Source: Rostratula benghalensis (lineage: Eukaryota; Chordata; Aves; Charadriiformes; Rostratulidae). Taken from it: 64,000 nt of DNA. Positions within the stretch are counted from its first letter, which is position 1; each line of letters starts with the position of its first letter. The DNA lies in NCBI GenBank assembly GCA_013399305.1, contig VXAI01000019.1, forward strand, positions 1,579,034 to 1,643,033, written 5' to 3'. The position numbers and the translations under genes are program-made. This document shows, one piece after another, positions 38,027 through 51,589 of the stretch. Below the pieces are notes generated by a model. It was not told the DNA's origin, ran no database searches, and saw only the letters and a list, made by a program, of their open reading frames with translations.

Positions 38027-41000
38027 TACAAATTCTTTACACAAATCCTGCATTTCTAGCATGTAAGAGATAAAAGGTCTCAATACACCAAGCAATATTA
38101 CAAGAACTCAGTTGAATTAATTTTATCTAATGCAGTAGATCTATGGATTTCAAACACTGCCATAATCTAGATGTCTGTGACTAAACATGGTAGCTATTAA
38201 AAATATGATTATAACCTGATTACAAATGAATGACAACTAGCATTTTATTTTTTATTGGATCAGCCTTTTACACTGCTTTGGATAGGATATAGACACATAT
38301 TTTACCAACCTTTTTTAAAGAAGAGACATTTATTTTTAAGGTTCACAAAAAACTTGTACTCAAGCCATGGAACTCTGAGTCTCAGCCAGCTGTTAATTTG
38401 ATGGAACTATTCTTCTAGAAAGTCATTATAGTTTTGTCCTGGCTTCCCTAGATAAAGGGTTGCTCGTCGTATTCAGTGAATTAAGGAGGGTCCCAGAGGT
38501 ATTTCAGCTTGAAATAAAGTCTTTCAAGACAAGGAACACAGAAAGGCACTTGGTGAAACTTCTGTGTCTGGTTCAGAAGAGTGGAAATTGTTGCTTCTGG
38601 TTTGGTACTAAAATCTGGGCAAAAAGCTAGACTGAAAATGCAATATTTTTAAAAGGCTTTCCTACTAGAAGTAGGGTTTTGACTTTTCTCAAAGGTAAGG
38701 CCATGTGATGTTACTACTACAGCTATTTGAGTACACTAGAGCTGACATGGAGGAAAACTTGTGATCTGTTTTGATGATCTTTTTTCCTTTACATTCCAAT
38801 TTCTTGTTCGTGAAGAATAACAACTTTAAACTTCCCAAGAGCTTCCCTTTAAACATTGAAAAACCTACCTGTTTTGAGGAAGAATATTTTCATAGGTCAC
38901 TGACAGTAATAACTACCACCACAATGGCTCCATTTATGAAGCTATACATCAACAAAATAAAATTGCTACAGTTAGATTTTTCAATATTCTTGCAAAAAAA
39001 TGCTGTGGTATAACACAGTAACAACTCACACCCAGTGTTAGCCACTGTAATGAAATTCTAATATCAGAGGATCTAATGTTAGGAAGGAGGGAGCATATTA
39101 CACCAGAAATGTTCTCAACTTCCTTTATTTTTTTAGATTTTCTTTACTCTCTATTGAATTAAAATTTTTAACATTTTTTTGTTGTTGTCTATATGTTGGC
39201 TTTTTTTGCAGTTGATATTTTTATATATCAGATTGGACTGTTGCCATATAATTGGCATTGGCTAAATAAAATGTATTATGACTTTAGTATAGCAATTTCA
39301 AACATTATCTGTCATTGATATAAATAATCTATTTTCAGAGCAAATATGTTCTGTGCTTCATACACAGTATCATACTTCTCATTATTGCACTGAGGGAACG
39401 GATCAGGTAAAATGAAATGCAGTGATGTGACCAGATGTGAATATTTTCTTCTAAATACATAGTTCATTGCAGCATTTTTAGTCTTAACTGATGTCTATTC
39501 ACTGAGGTCTCTACCTACAGAATGCTATTGGTCTTCAGATGCTGCAACATACTCCACATAGATCTTTGAGGAAAGTTAAACTAAAAATAACAAAAGTAGA
39601 GTGATTTCAGAAACTACTGGAATTTACTGGCCAGTTCCACAGTTTTAAAAGCAAACCTAAGTTTGATATGTAAGTATCAGTCTTTCTTCTTAGGACTTGT
39701 CAGAAGATGCTTCTCAGTATAACAAAAAACAGGGTACACTAAGGAGAAACAATTTCTCCAAAGACATAGTATCACATCAATATGTATATATAGTTGTTTG
39801 CATGTGCAATTACATTGCCCACTTTTTTCACTTAGCTGTACCACGTAATTTAAAAAATATATTATAAATTATTGTGACTGACCAGTTTAGCACGACTAAT
39901 AAAGCCAAAGAGTCATGACTAGAGAACTAACAGCACTAAAACTTATAAAATCATAGAAACACAAAAAAACAATAACAGTTAAGCAGAATATTGAAATAGA
40001 AATAGAAAAAGCATATATATTCAGTACACGTAATTCAAACTAAAAGAAAGGAGTGCAACTTATCTAAACAATGAAAAGAAAGAATCAAAAACTTCAAAAT
40101 TTGATCTTTTGGCAGAAAAGAAACATTCTTCATACACTGGTCGTTGTAGGGGGTCAAATCCACATCATGTAAACCCAGACCTGAATCACAGCTCTCCAGA
40201 GAGAATAGACAAAACCAGGTAGAGAGTTAGAGCAGTAACTGATAAAAGCAAAGCTGAAGGAAGACATTTTGGATGCTGGCACATGGCATGTGCTTTTCTT
40301 CATGCCTTGTCCAGATTTTCCTATATTGCTTTCTCTTTCTTTTGCTGCAGATGTGCAATTTCTCATCCGAGATCATGGCAGCAGGGCAGAGTTAGCCCTA
40401 AATGTTTCTTCCTCTTCCTCTTCTTTTCACATAAACTTGCTATATTTTTGTTTCAAGATTTTGCATGGAATGGTGGGTATCTTTTAAGAATATTTAATAA
40501 TCTCTCACAAGATTAACAACTTTTAAGACCACTGTAATCTCTAGAAAACAGTTTACACTGTGGAAATCAATCACGAAAACTCTAATTAATTCTTAGCCAT
40601 AAATCTGCTAAGATCATCTGAAATTTACCCCTCCCTATAATCTATAGCAGAGAGATAGCCATTCTCAATGTATAGTTAATACTGCAGATGTGGCTTGTCT
40701 CTATAAACATTCTTGCAAGATATGTCTTTTAGTAGCTCTTATTTGACAGATGGTAAAAGTGAATGTTCCACAAAGGACAAATAATCAGGTTGTACAGACC
40801 ATCTAATAGAGTTAATGCCAGAAGAAAAAACCATAACGTAGCACTTCAGCCCAAAACTCCAGACTCTTGAGAGCTTGATTATATGTTTAGTGACACTACA
40901 AAAATGCCTTTATTCATTATTGTAATGTTCCTGAACACGTGTCATTTGAGACCTACAATAAGTATTTCATGTATTTGTGAAGATTGAGCCATAAATCTGA

Positions 41001-42469
41001 GGAAACAGCTGCCATTAAAACCAAGATGGCTGTATTATAAGCCACCAAGACTTAAAAGGATTACATTTAGAAGGTTAAATTCAATGTCATTCTTTTTTCA
41101 GTCATGAATCGTAAAATCCAGTCTGTTGGCTAGAAACCAGAAGCAATTCAAAGCTAGAATGAAATATGTACTAAAGGGGGAGAGGGGGAGGGTGACAATT
41201 AATTTTGGAAACAAGAATGTAATTTTTGATTGCAGCAGTAAAGATCCATGAAAGCTGTCCTTGGCTATTAAATAAAGGCAACAGTTGTGCCTTGTTATTG
41301 CAGTACCACTTTAATTCTGAGATACCACCTATTCCAAAAATTACAGTGCTCTGCTAACTCTCAGAGACTGTGAATGTAAGGAACAGCTTGAATATTTCTG
41401 AAATCTGTTCTATGGTTGGTGAATTTTTCTGATGGGGGTCACAGAGAGTGAATACTGAGACATATTTGCATCTGGGTTGAGTAATAAAAGGATCACATCC
41501 TTTAATAAGGAAGGCTAAAATAATATTGCTTGGTTTAGTCAAGCAAATGCAAGCTACGGAGGGTAACCATCTATAAATAAATCACAGAGAAAATAATGGG
41601 GAGAGGGGACCCTCAAGCTAAAGGACAAGTGTTGACCCACGAAGTGGGTATAAAATGGCTCTGAACACATTTAGATTATAAATTGGAAAATTCCTACTCA
41701 GAGTAAGAGGAGCATAACCTAATTGCTTTTAAAATGGGTCACTTTGTGAAGGAGTAATATGGGAACAGCAAGGGGGCTATTCTGAAGGCCCAGCAGGTTG
41801 GTTGAATGATTTCCATGTCCTCATCCCTGGCTTTGTTTTCCTACATTTCTACTGATCTCAGTAGTTTTTAGTGTTACGTCCATTTTGTAAGGATTTAGAA
41901 AAAAAAAGACATTGTAAATATAGAGGAGTCTTAATCTCAACCACTCTAAAAGATATAACATATAACTTATGATTACAATTTAAGCAGGTACCTAAGTATA
42001 TTGCTAAGATGGAACTAACAGTATCATCCATAATTCCTCTCTTGGGACAAAATAAATTGCTCCTGTGAAAAAAGTCCTCAGTTTATCCAGCTATTATCTA
42101 CACTACTATGCTGTCCCACCGTAAAATAATCACTGTTTCATGATTTATTCTCTGCTGTTCTACTGAATGCCTACCATTTGCTGTAATAACAACTATACTG
42201 CTGATTTTTGAAGAAGGCAGAAAATGTCCAGAGACTTGTCTGATCATGACGACCTACATATACATAGAGTTTAGCATAAACTGCTACAAGACAGAAATCT
42301 TAATCCTGAAAGCAGGGAGCACAATCCAGGACTGTCCTATCACAACAGAGCGCTCTCATCCTCACCATCAGGGTGAAAACCTACGTTCCTGGCTGCAGAG
42401 GCAGGGAAAGACTCAGACACACAAAGATGGAAGTCCCGACCCTCCTAAAAGGTTACAGCCGTGTAATGT
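38027..42469. other. Gene-free stretch, G-tract cluster near 41176
   Basis: No gene is recognised. The remaining part of the CR1 copy that breaks near 37998 is not visible here. Three G tracts (5, 5 and 3) lie at 41176-41192. Frames are 80 codons or less with no known domain. From about 42246 a frame runs into the next CR1 fragment. Confidence 0.5.
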
Positions 42470-42684
42470 CCTGGCCCATCACTCTGAGGTTGGTGAGACA
42501 CTGGCACAGGTTGCCCAGAAAATATGTGGTTGCCCCAGCCCTGGGAGTGCTCAAAACCAGGCTTGGTGGGGTTTTGAGCAGCCTGATCTAGTGGGAGGTG
42601 TCCCTCCCTGTCCAGGGCAGGGGGGTTAGAACTAGATGATATTTAAGGTCCCTTCTGACCTAAACCATTCTATGATTTTATGAT
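42470..42684 (+). mobile_element. CR1 LINE 3' end
   Basis: A CR1 3' end of about 215 bp. It has 'gagacactggcacaggttgc' near 42494, 'tgccccagccctgggagtgc' near 42532, 'gagcagcctgatctagtggg' near 42576 and 'ggttagaactagatgatatt' near 42624. It finishes with 'ccattctatgattttatgat', the 8-base terminal repeats that define CR1 ends. The start is approximate, because the 150 bp before it may belong to the same copy but do not match clearly. No coding capacity remains. The 127-codon frame at 42246-42629 runs through this element and is not a gene. The type differs from the copies at 37556 and 46799, so more than one CR1 subfamily is present. Confidence 0.93.
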
Positions 42685-45600
42685 CACTCAGAGCAGTAGC
42701 AATTTCTGAATCTGAATCCCAGTTTCACAAGTAACCCTTTGGTTAGACACCACAGTCCAGGAAAGGAGCAATATCTCCATCTCTGCCCGTTCCCAGAAGA
42801 TGATTTAAGCACCCTTCTGTCTATTCTGTGATTATCTTAAATTCCACACCTAGATTTCAACACTGGTTGAAATTCTTCATCTACTTTTTAGGCAATGTGA
42901 AAATAGGTGTTACAGCCTGGTCTCTAGTGTCTGCTTGCTTATATTGAGACCAAAATCTACATTTTGCACATCTTGGTTTTTTTCCATTTAGTGAACCGGT
43001 TCAAGAGTTGGGGAGATATTATTTCCTCAAATATTACTCAAATAGAGAGATTGCATGTTGTAATCCAACACCATGAAAAAAAAAAAGTGATATTTTATAT
43101 GAATAGAGTTTAAGAAATACGTAGGAATATGTCAAACACCTTAGAATTGTAAGCAAATAAGGATATACATGGAAAATGTCTGCAAAGAGCTGAACCACTG
43201 ATATCGTGACATACCAGGAGCTGAAGAAAACAAGGTCAGCTTCTTTTTCAGTCATCTATATTTCAGGAGTTATGGCTATGTTTAAATCAGTGTTAAAGGT
43301 GATTCCTAGATGTTGTTAATCCTGAAAAAAACCCTGTTCTGGTATTGGACTGTAAGGAATGACAGGATTTTGAATGCGTCTTGAGTCCATGGCATCACAT
43401 GAAAAAGTTATATCATTATAGGACAAACAACAAAATGGAAGAGTTTAATAACATCTGGATCTCATTTCAAGCCATAGAAATGGAGAAGAAAAGGCAGGAA
43501 TCTGATTTAGCAGTATGCGCTTAGCATAAGTAAGGAAGTGATATATGCTTGGGATATTATATTCAGGCAGAGGGACTGGAGCAGAGCAGAATGTACTGAT
43601 ATATTAAATAGTTACATTTCTATTAGATTGTGAATAGCATTGGTTGTTTCCCAAATATAATTTTGGAAAAGTCTTATATCACATTTTCTTTTGTTTCAGT
43701 CACTAAGGCATTAAAAAGTGACTGCATATAAGATCAGGAACCAATGGTTTTATGAGCAGACTAGCATACATTAAAAATGCTGATACATTTAATATTACCT
43801 CAGGTTGCAGTGTCAACGGAATATGGATTTATTCCAGGGAAAAAAAATATATTTTCAGAAAGGCTTGCTTATATATCTAGCAATCCTGTAAATTAGTCTA
43901 GTGCTGATGAAAAACACAAAGCCAGAAGAGAAGAAGGCTGGAGACATTTTTTTTAACACCAAGTAAGGTACAGCATGCACATCAGCACAACTTCCTCCAG
44001 AGTGGCCTACCAACATCGGTCGCTTGTAGCTGAGTATCCAGGCTGGTCCTAGAGCGGAATAATGGGCAATGTCCTGTCTGGACATCACAGCTTCAGTGAA
44101 GTCCAGATCAAAGCCTTCAGAAAAAACCTTTTCAGAAAATACTGTGCAGACTATAAGTTAAATCTGATGTGTTTAAAATAAGAACTTAAAGGTCTTGTGC
44201 ACTTTTATCTCGCTGAACTCTGACTCGGTTCCTTCCCTGAAGTGACAGATCCAACATTTAAATTAAGTCGTAAATATTTAAATGCATTTTCCATAAGCTT
44301 TATAGTCTCTTAGGCATGACAAAAAATCTCACTTCTAACTATTTCCGTAAACCCATAAAACACACTATCATAGACATCATGAGAATGACAAAGCATTCTC
44401 TAGCAGATAAAGACCAGAGTTTTTGGGCCTGTAGTCTGCAATAACAATGGTATAAGATCTATTTAACACTCTTTTTGGTGGCTCTTTCCTTTTAGTAATA
44501 ATTTTCTTCTCTGGCTGGGTGTGACATCAAGGGTTGGTTAAACCTTTATGCAATCTGATGTTTATGTTCTTCGTGCACTGCCTCAGTTTTCTAAACGCCT
44601 TCAGATTCTCAAATGTTGCATTTTGACTAAGATCTGTGTCTTCAAAAAGGTAGAGGAAGGGATGCAATCAAAAGAGACTGGGATGAATAGGTGGTTCATC
44701 CAGTGAACACACAAATTCTATCATCGTGTTCATTTCAGTCCTGCCCCTTCCTTCACCTTTGTATCCCATTAAATGCTAAATCATTAGCAGTGGAGGTAAG
44801 GGATAAAGTTAACAAAAAAAAGCACAAAAGATATCCAGCATTACACCAGGCAAACAGCTGCTGTGCTGGTACCATTTACAATATGTTTATATATACTGTT
44901 TGCTTGCTGCAGGAAGAAGATATTAACATTTTTTTATCATTATTAAAAAACCCCAAAACAATAAAGTAAGCTTTTTCTAGAATTTCCAAGAATAGATACA
45001 ACAGAACAACCAGTAACCTAAGGTACAGGGTTTGTTTTTGTGAGCATTACATTCTTTAGTTAAAATAAATCAATGTATTATAACAGTCTCCTTTTTAAAA
45101 AAGAAGAGTGTTGTAGTCTTGTGGTAAGGTTGGCAGTAGTAAGGCTAAAAAACAAACAAAAAAGTTAACATATTTGTCTTTTCTTAAACATTTTTATTAA
45201 CTAAGCTTAAATGTCTATTTCAATTATTATGTCCTTGTCCTTTTTTCATTTATTGTGCTGGAAAAATGAGTGCAGATGAGTAGATCAAATTATTCTTAAA
45301 GTTCTGTTTTAATGGTACCTTGGCATAATAATAACGAAAAAGTCTCAGAAGCACAATTACTATATTGCAGCATGGGAAGAAAACTGTTTTTTCACTGTCA
45401 ATGCAGAGAAGTATCAGATTTTATTGTTATAAATATTTTTCTGAAAGTAGATATTTTGCCTTTAAAAATGAAAATTTTGTGTAGTACTCTTTTAATAAAG
45501 ACAAAAAAGTCAAATATGAAGAAAAGACCCATAAGAAGCAGCTAATGCTCTGAGGAGGAACAAGTTGGAGAGTTGCCAGTGTTCTGATCATATGAATATT

Positions 45601-46132
45601 CAAAAGAAAACTCCAATTCGGCACATCCAAAATGATGAAGTAATATTAAAGCCTCAGAGTTCAATTACCTTTTTTTTTTTTTTTAACTTTTATTTACTCT
45701 AATTACTAGACCATACTTTGCATTTGGGATGTATAATAGAAAGCATTAGCAGTGGTAATAAGCCATGGTTTAAACTAAGATACTTACTTTTTATTTTCCA
45801 TGGGGAGCAATGATAAATAATAAGTATTTATTAATATAATAATTAGTATTTCTAGCTTCTAACTATCAACTGTTATCAATTTAAAGAGAGTGACATCTCA
45901 CACTTAGTTCTGATTGTACACCTTTGGAAAAGCAGTGTTTGAGTTTGCTGGAAAAAAGGTGTAAAAATATCCCCCCGTAGAGAGTTAAAGTGACACCTAT
46001 TTTCCAGTCAGGCCTTGAGGTGAGTAACTTTGATCATTTACCAGTGAAAAACCAGAAACTGTTCCATGTTCTAGGAAGTCTTCCTTACTGGAAATTCATT
46101 CTTGCATCTATTTTACAATGAATTGTACACGT
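42685..46132. other. Gene-free stretch
   Basis: No gene or interspersed repeat is recognised. A run of 15 T lies at 45670-45684 and an A-rich patch at about 45148-45165. Frames are below 95 codons, with no known domain. The sequence is AT-rich throughout. Confidence 0.55.
45670..45684 (+). repeat. Poly-T run (15)
   Basis: An uninterrupted T run in AT-rich DNA. No retroposed sequence is recognised on its right. Confidence 0.9.
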
Positions 46133-46214
46133 GAAATATATCAGCCTAATGACTTGAAATCTGGCCTAATGACTGAAATCTGGAAATATATCAGCCTAAT
46201 GACTTGAAATCTGG
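46133..46214 (+). repeat. Tandem duplication, period 50 bp, with a third partial unit
   Basis: A 32-base segment at 46133-46164 recurs exactly at 46183-46214. Between the copies, 46165-46182 carries a shortened third version of the right half ('cctaatgactgaaatctgg', one base lost). Exact identity of the two full copies points to a recent event. Confidence 0.92.
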
Positions 46215-46798
46215 TGTCAAAGGCCAGCACCAAAGAAATGTTACTGGTTTTATTTCAGTTGGACTGCATCCTCCATTCCAAGGACCATCTTTAGGTACGC
46301 AAATGTTCATTTGTAGAATTTCTTTTCAGGCTTATAAATGTTAACTTGCCTTTATACCAGACTTACCACGGCAGCATCTGCATCATGGACTAATTTAAAT
46401 CCGCACCAGAAATGTGTCTTTGTTTGTCACTCTCCCACCTCCCTGTTTTCTGTAAGGAACTGGGCGCATCTGGCTTCTTTGCTTCTTTTTTCTTTGCATC
46501 TGCTATGTATGTAAACTGTTGAATTCTCACTTCTCTTGTTCCATACTTGACAGCCTTTCATGTTTTAAACAGTGAGTACTTGAGCAAGTCGTTTGTGTGC
46601 TGTGTAAATTCAAGCCCTTACATGTTCAACTCATTGCTCTATTGAAGTTAGTTAGCAACTGATTTAAGTAATTGATCATCTACTAAAACACATTTGTCTG
46701 GAATGTTTGTTTCATGACCCAGTTATTTTTGTGGGATGTGCAGTTTTAATGCAAAGACTGAATATAGTCTAGATAAGAGATGAGATATGGGATGGTGC
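46215..46798. other. Gene-free stretch
   Basis: No gene or repeat is recognised between the tandem duplication and the next CR1 copy. It is ordinary AT-rich DNA with no long frames. Confidence 0.55.
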
Positions 46799-47018
46799 TG
46801 ATTGGGTATGAGGAAAAATTTCTTCACAGAAAGGGTTAACAAGCACTGGAAAAGGCTCCCCAGGGAAGTGGTGGAGTCACCATCCCTGGAGACATTTAAA
46901 AGATGTGTAGATGTGGTGCTGAGGGCTATGGTTTCGTGGTGGTTTCGCTCGTGTGAGTTTGGTGATTGGACTTGATGATCTTTAAGGTCCTTTCCAACCT
47001 AGATGATTCTATAACTAT
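46799..47018 (+). mobile_element. CR1 LINE 3' end
   Basis: A CR1 3' end of about 220 bp, truncated at the left. It begins with 'attgggtatgaggaaaaatt', the end of ORF2. It continues with 'aagtggtggagtcaccatcc' near 46865 and 'gacatttaaaagatgtgtag' near 46891. The 3' UTR follows with 'ttggacttgatgatctttaa' near 46966, and the copy ends with 'cctagatgattctataacta'. It resembles the 37556 copy in the ORF2 end and still has the 3' UTR that the other lacks. In the 3' UTR, 'ggtttcgtggtggtttcgct' near 46929 shows a small internal duplication. It is inactive because it lacks the 5' part. Confidence 0.93.
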
Positions 47019-50000
47019 ATGTAGTGTCCTCCTGGCAGCTACATGGTGTGATAAATAAATAAATATGGGATTACAGTAGCTGAATCTGCTGATTGAGGTG
47101 AAGAGAGAAGACCAAAGTAAACTTGCAGAAGGCTATATTGAAAAACAAAACCCCCAAACAAGCACCTGCACTGGGCACAGCTGCCTGAGCAGCCAGGCAT
47201 CTGCAGATCTCATCAGCCAGGCAAGGGAAGCAGATGCTGTCCCTCACTCATAGACTTATGAACTTCCATCTATCCCATGAATTCAGCTAAAGCCCTATGT
47301 CCTTGAAAAAGCAAATATTGCCATTTTGTTAGATATAAAAATAATATAAATTCCGATAAGTTCTTACACTGAAGTAGTAATCTACACCTGTACGAGGTGT
47401 CATATCATTTGTACTGCACTACTGATTACAGTCATAATGATAAAAAGTGGACTACTGGCCTATTTAGGCCACTTTCTTAATTAAGAAGTTGAGCATTGAG
47501 AACTTACCTTTAGTTAAGCACACTGATTACCGCATTAACCTCATTGTATGCTGCTGACAAGTGCAAATGAGTATCCTGAAGGTATCCTGAAGTGCAAAGT
47601 ACACTCAGCACTTGTGAGGATGCTATGTCTCATATTTGCTGCTAATTCAACCTTAATTATGCATAAATTCATGTTCAATTTTCTAATAAACTCTAATGAA
47701 GAAATTACTTTGACACTTCTTTCAGCTCCTGCTTGGAAACTCTTATAATTCATATCACTAATGAATTACTTTCTTATATTATTAGATTTCTTGAACAATC
47801 AGAGTTTCTGGTTCATGAATCACATCATTATTATTTTATTATGATTGTATTTTTATATCATACACTGTAGTTCTGAATTATAGATGGACTTTGTTTTCAC
47901 TCTGTTGCCTACCAAGAGGAATGCACTGCATTTTGTCCCCATTGTCACAGCTGCAAACCCTTAGAGTAGTATGTGGAAGAGTTTACTCTCCCAGAAAAAG
48001 AGGTAATGCATAGAAAAGCCTCAAATATTTCCTGAAAAAATAGTTTGTTTTCAAATTTATGTGTAGAAGCTCACAGAATATAGACTGGCACACTGCCATT
48101 CAATTTCATAGAACTATGGAAAGCTAAATGTATCTAATCCTGCTGAGATTCCAGCCTTTTGAGCTTCCTGCAACAAATCAAAATTATTAAAAACTAGCTG
48201 TACTCAAAGTTTCCATAACTGGCAAGTTGTTTAATATACTCTAAACCAGAAAGATACACAGGTAAGAGATTTAAAGTTATTAAAACATGATCAGTGGAGA
48301 CTGATAGAAGCAACATCATAAAATAGGGTGACTGCTGTTGAAATTTAGAGGGAACAATCAGATAAAAAAATTCTGCTTCAGAGAACCATAATGGATAACA
48401 CAACCGGACATATCTTTTATCTGAAAAATTATTACAAAACTTGTAGGAAAGTTTAGACCAAGAAAGATAGTGATATGACTGATAGCATGTAACATCACAG
48501 TGTTTTCAGAATTACCATCTCATCCCAGAAGATAAACAGCGTATGATGCAAAATGCTACCTGTCAGAAGAATTGTAAAAGCATAGGCAATTAAGTAGTTC
48601 ATATAATTGTGGAATTTTTACCTTTTTGCCAAAGTTGAAGTTACTGGGGTTTTTTCCAGTTTCATTAATATAACTTTTAATTTTAGTGAGGAAAATTTTA
48701 GTGAGGAAATACACAGTAACCTGGAAGCAATAGAATTAGACACTGTTAATTGTCTAGCAAAGTGCCTTTATTTTTTAAATCATTTTTGTAACCTGTTTGC
48801 CATCTGCATTATTTCATAGACTGCCTAGCAACCAAGGTGCTCTTTGGGACTAGTAATATTTCTCATTTGTCTTGGGCTGAACAGTTGACAGTGATTTGAG
48901 GAGGTGAGGTAGCCCTTGGTCTCAACACTGCATCACCTATTTCAGGCAGACTCTTCAAAGGATGTCTTCTAGAGATTATATTTTTCCTGACCAGAGAAAC
49001 AACAAAACCAAAGCTACACAGACTAGTGATTCTGTTAAATATTTGTGTAGTGCACACTGAACAAGGTGAGATTTTTCAGCAGGCACCCATGCCTACCCTC
49101 TCTTCTCTCTCTACCAGTGGACACTCATTCTTTCCTGCCCTGTGCCTTATTCAGTCTTAGAAGAGTCAAAGTTGCTACAATATACATTAATTACCTCAGA
49201 TATTAGAATGCCATTTTAAATCTACCTTGTATATATTTTGTGCTCTTTAGAAAAACACTGGGCAACGTGCAAGGTAATACAGGATCAGATATTTGATATG
49301 TGACATAATAGAATTGACTCTTGTCCTCGATTACTTATGATTTTTTTTTTGTCTTCATCTGTTTTGCCCAGTTAGTTCATCCTGTGCAAGAGTAGCTAGC
49401 TTTGCCAAATCTCTGTGCATTAAATAATCTGCCAAAAAATTGCCCATAAAAAGTCTTACTTTGCCTTCCCTCTCTCTAAATCGTTTTTCTACCCCATTAT
49501 ATCTTTTCTGCAAGTTTCATTTTTTTCCTATATTGTTTCTTGTTTGAAAGTCAGAAGATTTGCTATTTTCTGGCCGCTGACAACAAAATGTATATTTTTT
49601 TGTTAGAATACTATCACAAATTAACTGTCTTATACTGACCCCTCAATTTCAATATAGGGAAACTAGAAATTCAGCCATTCTATGAATTATATACAGCTTC
49701 TTAACATTGCCTTATCAGGCAATATGCCCTTGTGGTTTGACTTCATTTTCAGACTTCATTCCAAATCCTTTTGATAACTCCTAGGGCAAACATACAGGCC
49801 AGGCAGGAAAGAAGAAGATTAACCCTTCAGTCCTAAAGGTAAAGAAACTGCCTGGATTAGTGGAGAAAAATGTTAGCAGGGAAGGAGACAGAGGACACCA
49901 TCATTTGAGTAAAAGCAATAAAGTAAGCACACAAGACAACTAGCTTGGTAGTGGAACATATACATCCCTTTGCATAATTATCCGTGATTTACATCAAGAA

Positions 50001-51589
50001 TCCGTATGCCTGCAAATAGCTTAATCCGTCATGAGTACTGCCAGTAAAAGAAATACAGAAGAACCTAGCATCTATTATGGTTTATCTGGAGGACAGAAGA
50101 AATGAGAGGCAAGTTTCTGTGCTTTATAATCCAACTTAACTACAGGAATTGGCAGGAAAATTAACTCACCTGAGAAGATCGCTCTGTATGGACTACATTT
50201 AGCAACTTCAGTTTCTCTGTGTGGATAAATCCTCAGGATGGGCATTTAGTACTTGACAGACTTCCTACATCTGTCGAGGTCTGTCTCCTCAGGCATGACC
50301 AGAGGCAGTTTATCAAGAAGGATAAATTAAGAAGCAGAATGGAGTTTGCCTGTTGGTCAATCTCTTAATGATACAGGTCCCTTCCAGGAGAGGTCAGGTG
50401 CCACAAATGAACTTGCATGTCAATTGCCAAACACAAGGGGTCACTGGTTAAGTGTCTGTCACTCCAACAGAACAAGTTTTGCTAATTGGATTAGGGGATA
50501 AAAATTATTTTAGCAGCAGTAATCACCTATTGGCTAATTTACACTGATGAAACACTCTGCAAAGTATCAGCAAAACCAGTGGTCACCAGGATGGTGACTG
50601 ACAAGCTTTCAAGATGCTAAGATGTAGGTGTAATTTGAAAACTGATGCTGGAATAGTCAAAAGCACAGATAGAACTACATGAGTTCGGACTGAATTAACA
50701 ATCCTCATGAATATACAAGAAAATAGTGGGAGCTCAAGGAATGTACATTGTCTAAAGGCAGAAGAAAGCCATCTCACACAAGAAGTTAGTAATATTTTCC
50801 ATACTATAGCCTTTTTCATTTCAGAGACTTGAAGCTCCATTACAGTGCAGCAGATAAACGTAACAGTACTTGGACAAGTTAAGCAATAAAAAAAGCTTGC
50901 TTTTTTGTGAAAATCCAAAAGCAACAGAACACATTGAGGAACAAAATGGAGCAGCAGGTAGCACAACTTCTTTCAATTCTTTGATGATTAGAAGCTGGTT
51001 TATAGTCCTGTATTGCCAAAAGAGGAACTAAGAATTGAGCTGGATATTTGTTCAATCATGGTCATCCCTGTCCAAAGACACAAAACAGGCCAAAAGAGAC
51101 ATATGGCTGGGATTAGGAAGCAAAATGTAAGAATGAATGAAATAAGAATGGAAACAGTATTGGCAGCAAACAGCATGCAACTCCCACAGTTCTTAAAGTT
51201 AGATAAATGGAAGGAAAAAATGAAAGGAGGTGAGACAGAAAGACAGAAAAAGGGAGAGAAAAGAAGACACAGAGTTTTAATGAAGCTGAGAACAAAAGAA
51301 ATTAAATCAGAGCCCTCAAAGTCCCAAAGTTTCTGCAGCTTCTTCTGCTACCTGAAGCATGTTTTCCTCTACGCTGTAGTGGAATTGGACTCCTCACTGT
51401 GAGTCTCCCCATTATAATTCTGGTTTGAGAGCAGAGGTGAGTCCAATTCACCTTCTTTCACAGTGGGACAGTAATGAGCTATTCTAGCTATTCTATTATC
51501 TGGATTTTTCAGCCTAGCCCCCTCTGGTTTTATACATTCAAAAATTATAAAAGTCTTCAATAATAATCTAATTTAACTTTTTGGACACC
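47019..51589. other. Gene-free stretch with back-to-back open frames near 51 kb
   Basis: No gene is recognised. A 127-codon minus-strand frame (50583-50966) and a 129-codon plus-strand frame (51013-51402) start 46 bp apart, pointing away from each other. The plus-strand product is rich in lysine, arginine and glutamate, reflecting purine-rich DNA. The minus-strand product is hydrophobic. Neither has a known domain. Small direct repeats occur at about 47571-47594 and 48681-48713. Confidence 0.5.

Noticed and set aside
42246..42629. 127-codon open frame
   Set aside because: It runs through a CR1 3' end, and the translation is that of the repeat in a non-coding frame.
50583..50966. 127-codon hydrophobic minus-strand frame
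   Set aside because: No signal peptide plus domain pattern and no known family; hydrophobicity is explained by the base bias.
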